A DNA stretch of 5,387 nt, from assembly GCA_045579195.1 (NCBI GenBank), contig JAZNLR010000124.1, forward strand, positions 1-5,387, read 5' to 3'. The translations under genes were made by a program, and so were the position numbers. This stretch comes from JAZNLR01 sp045579195. Lineage in GTDB: Bacteria > Bacillota > Clostridia > Christensenellales > CAMQZB01. Positions 4,729 to 5,387 of this stretch are shown in pieces (positions within the stretch are counted from its first letter, which is position 1; each line of letters starts with the position of its first letter). Below the pieces are notes generated by a model. That model did not search any database. It saw only the letters and a program-made list of their open reading frames with translations, and was not told the DNA's origin.

Positions 4729-5387
4729 ATGGCAAAACAGATTAAAAACGGTGAAGACGCAAGAAGAGCTTTGGAAGCAGGCGTCAACACCCTCGCAAAT
4801 ACCGTTAAGATCACCCTTGGACCGAAAGGAAGAAACGTCGTTCTCGACAAGAAGTTTGGAACTCCCCTGATCACGAACGACGGCGTCACCATCGCAAAGG
4901 AAATTGAGCTTGCAGATCCGTTTGAGAATATGGGCGCACAGCTCGTCAAGGAAGTTTCCACCAAGACGAACGATGTCGCAGGCGACGGAACGACCACCGC
5001 TGTTGTCCTCGCACAGGCAATCATCCGCGAAGGAATCAAGAACGTCGCAGCAGGCGCAAACCCGATCATCCTGAGAAAGGGAATCGACAAAGCCGTCGAA
5101 ACCGTTGTTGCGGAAATTAAGAGCATCAGCAAACCCATCGACAGCAAAACCGCAATCGCACAGGTTGCAAGCATCTCCGCAGGCGATTCCAACGTTGGCG
5201 ATCTTATCTCCGCTGCAATGGAAAAGGTCGGTAAAGACGGCGTTATCACCGTTGAAGAGAGCAAGACGATGAAGACTGAGCTCAACATCGTTGAAGGAAT
5301 GCAGTTTGACAGAGGATATGCTTCGGCTTACATGGTCACCAACACCGACAAGATGGAGGCTGTTCTTGACAATCCCGTCATCCTCAT
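4729..5387 (+). CDS. groEL: GroEL chaperonin (Hsp60), 3' end cut by window edge
   Basis: The first 219 residues of the GroEL chaperonin are visible, from a usual total near 540. GroEL forms a double seven-membered ring that uses ATP to fold non-native proteins under the GroES lid. The equatorial domain shows the nucleotide-binding TLGPKGRNV (29-37), NDGVTI with D51, and GDGTTT (85-90) with D86; these match E. coli D52 and D87. The apical domain begins near 188 with EGMQFDRGYASAY. Y197 and Y201 match the E. coli substrate-binding tyrosines Y199 and Y203, while M202 replaces F204. The later catalytic aspartate (E. coli D398) and the C-terminal tail are off the right edge. AAGGAG (4711-4716) lies 12 bases before the ATG, a little far but usable. 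It is co-transcribed with groES. Confidence 0.98.
   Translation, partial: MAKQIKNGEDARRALEAGVNTLANTVKITLGPKGRNVVLDKKFGTPLITNDGVTIAKEIELADPFENMGAQLVKEVSTKTNDVAGDGTTTAVVLAQAIIREGIKNVAAGANPIILRKGIDKAVETVVAEIKSISKPIDSKTAIAQVASISAGDSNVGDLISAAMEKVGKDGVITVEESKTMKTELNIVEGMQFDRGYASAYMVTNTDKMEAVLDNPVIL

Noticed and set aside
4695..5288. A 197-codon open frame on the minus strand
   Set aside because: It lies opposite groEL; long antisense frames are common there because of codon bias, and the Ser/Leu/Ile-rich product matches nothing I recognise.

Overview
The window looks like chromosomal DNA from a Gram-positive (Firmicutes, probably Clostridia-like) bacterium. It has strong AGGAGG-type ribosome binding sites, sigma-A-type promoters with 16-17 bp spacers, AT-rich intergenic DNA, and a CIRCE operator (the HrcA heat-shock site) in front of groESL. 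A GH2 glycosidase beside a GPH-family sugar symporter would fit a plant- or glycan-degrading gut or rumen organism, but that is inference. I see no sign of a plasmid, phage, insertion sequence, CRISPR array, tRNA or rRNA.

Layout, left to right. (1) 1-1254, minus: N-terminal 418 residues of a glycoside hydrolase family 2 enzyme; its C-terminal part, with the nucleophile, lies off the left edge. (2) 1255-1526: a divergent control region with two clear promoters facing away from each other (TTGACG-N17-TATAAT leftward, TTGACG-N17-TATACT rightward). Each is followed about 10 bases into its predicted transcript by a 20-base inverted repeat. A third inverted repeat covers the leftward -35, and a T/A-rich stretch lies between. 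(3) 1527-3032, plus: a GPH (MelB/UidB/XynB-like) sugar:cation symporter with an unusual acidic Ala/Glu/Val C-terminal tail. (4) 3049-3126: two hairpin terminators between converging genes; the second can work in both directions. (5) 3675-4142 and 3132-3653, minus: a probable two-gene operon of a dCMP deaminase-family enzyme followed by a cytoplasmic cyclophilin. (6) 4143-4420: a second divergent control region with the groE promoter, the CIRCE operator and an AT-rich stretch with roughly 10-bp periodicity. (7) 4421-4705 groES and 4729 to the right edge groEL (first 219 residues), plus.

How the genes work together. The symporter probably imports an oligosaccharide or glycoside that the GH2 enzyme hydrolyses in the cytoplasm; the window does not show which sugar. 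The deaminase supplies dUMP for thymidylate synthesis, and the cyclophilin assists proline isomerisation during folding; no functional link between these two is evident. GroES and GroEL form the chaperonin, repressed by HrcA through CIRCE. The window is mostly ordinary housekeeping and carbon-use sequence, and I find no convincing undescribed system. The points most worth a second look are the mirrored palindromes in the sugar-locus control region, the symporter's acidic tail, and a switch in alanine codon use within the symporter gene.
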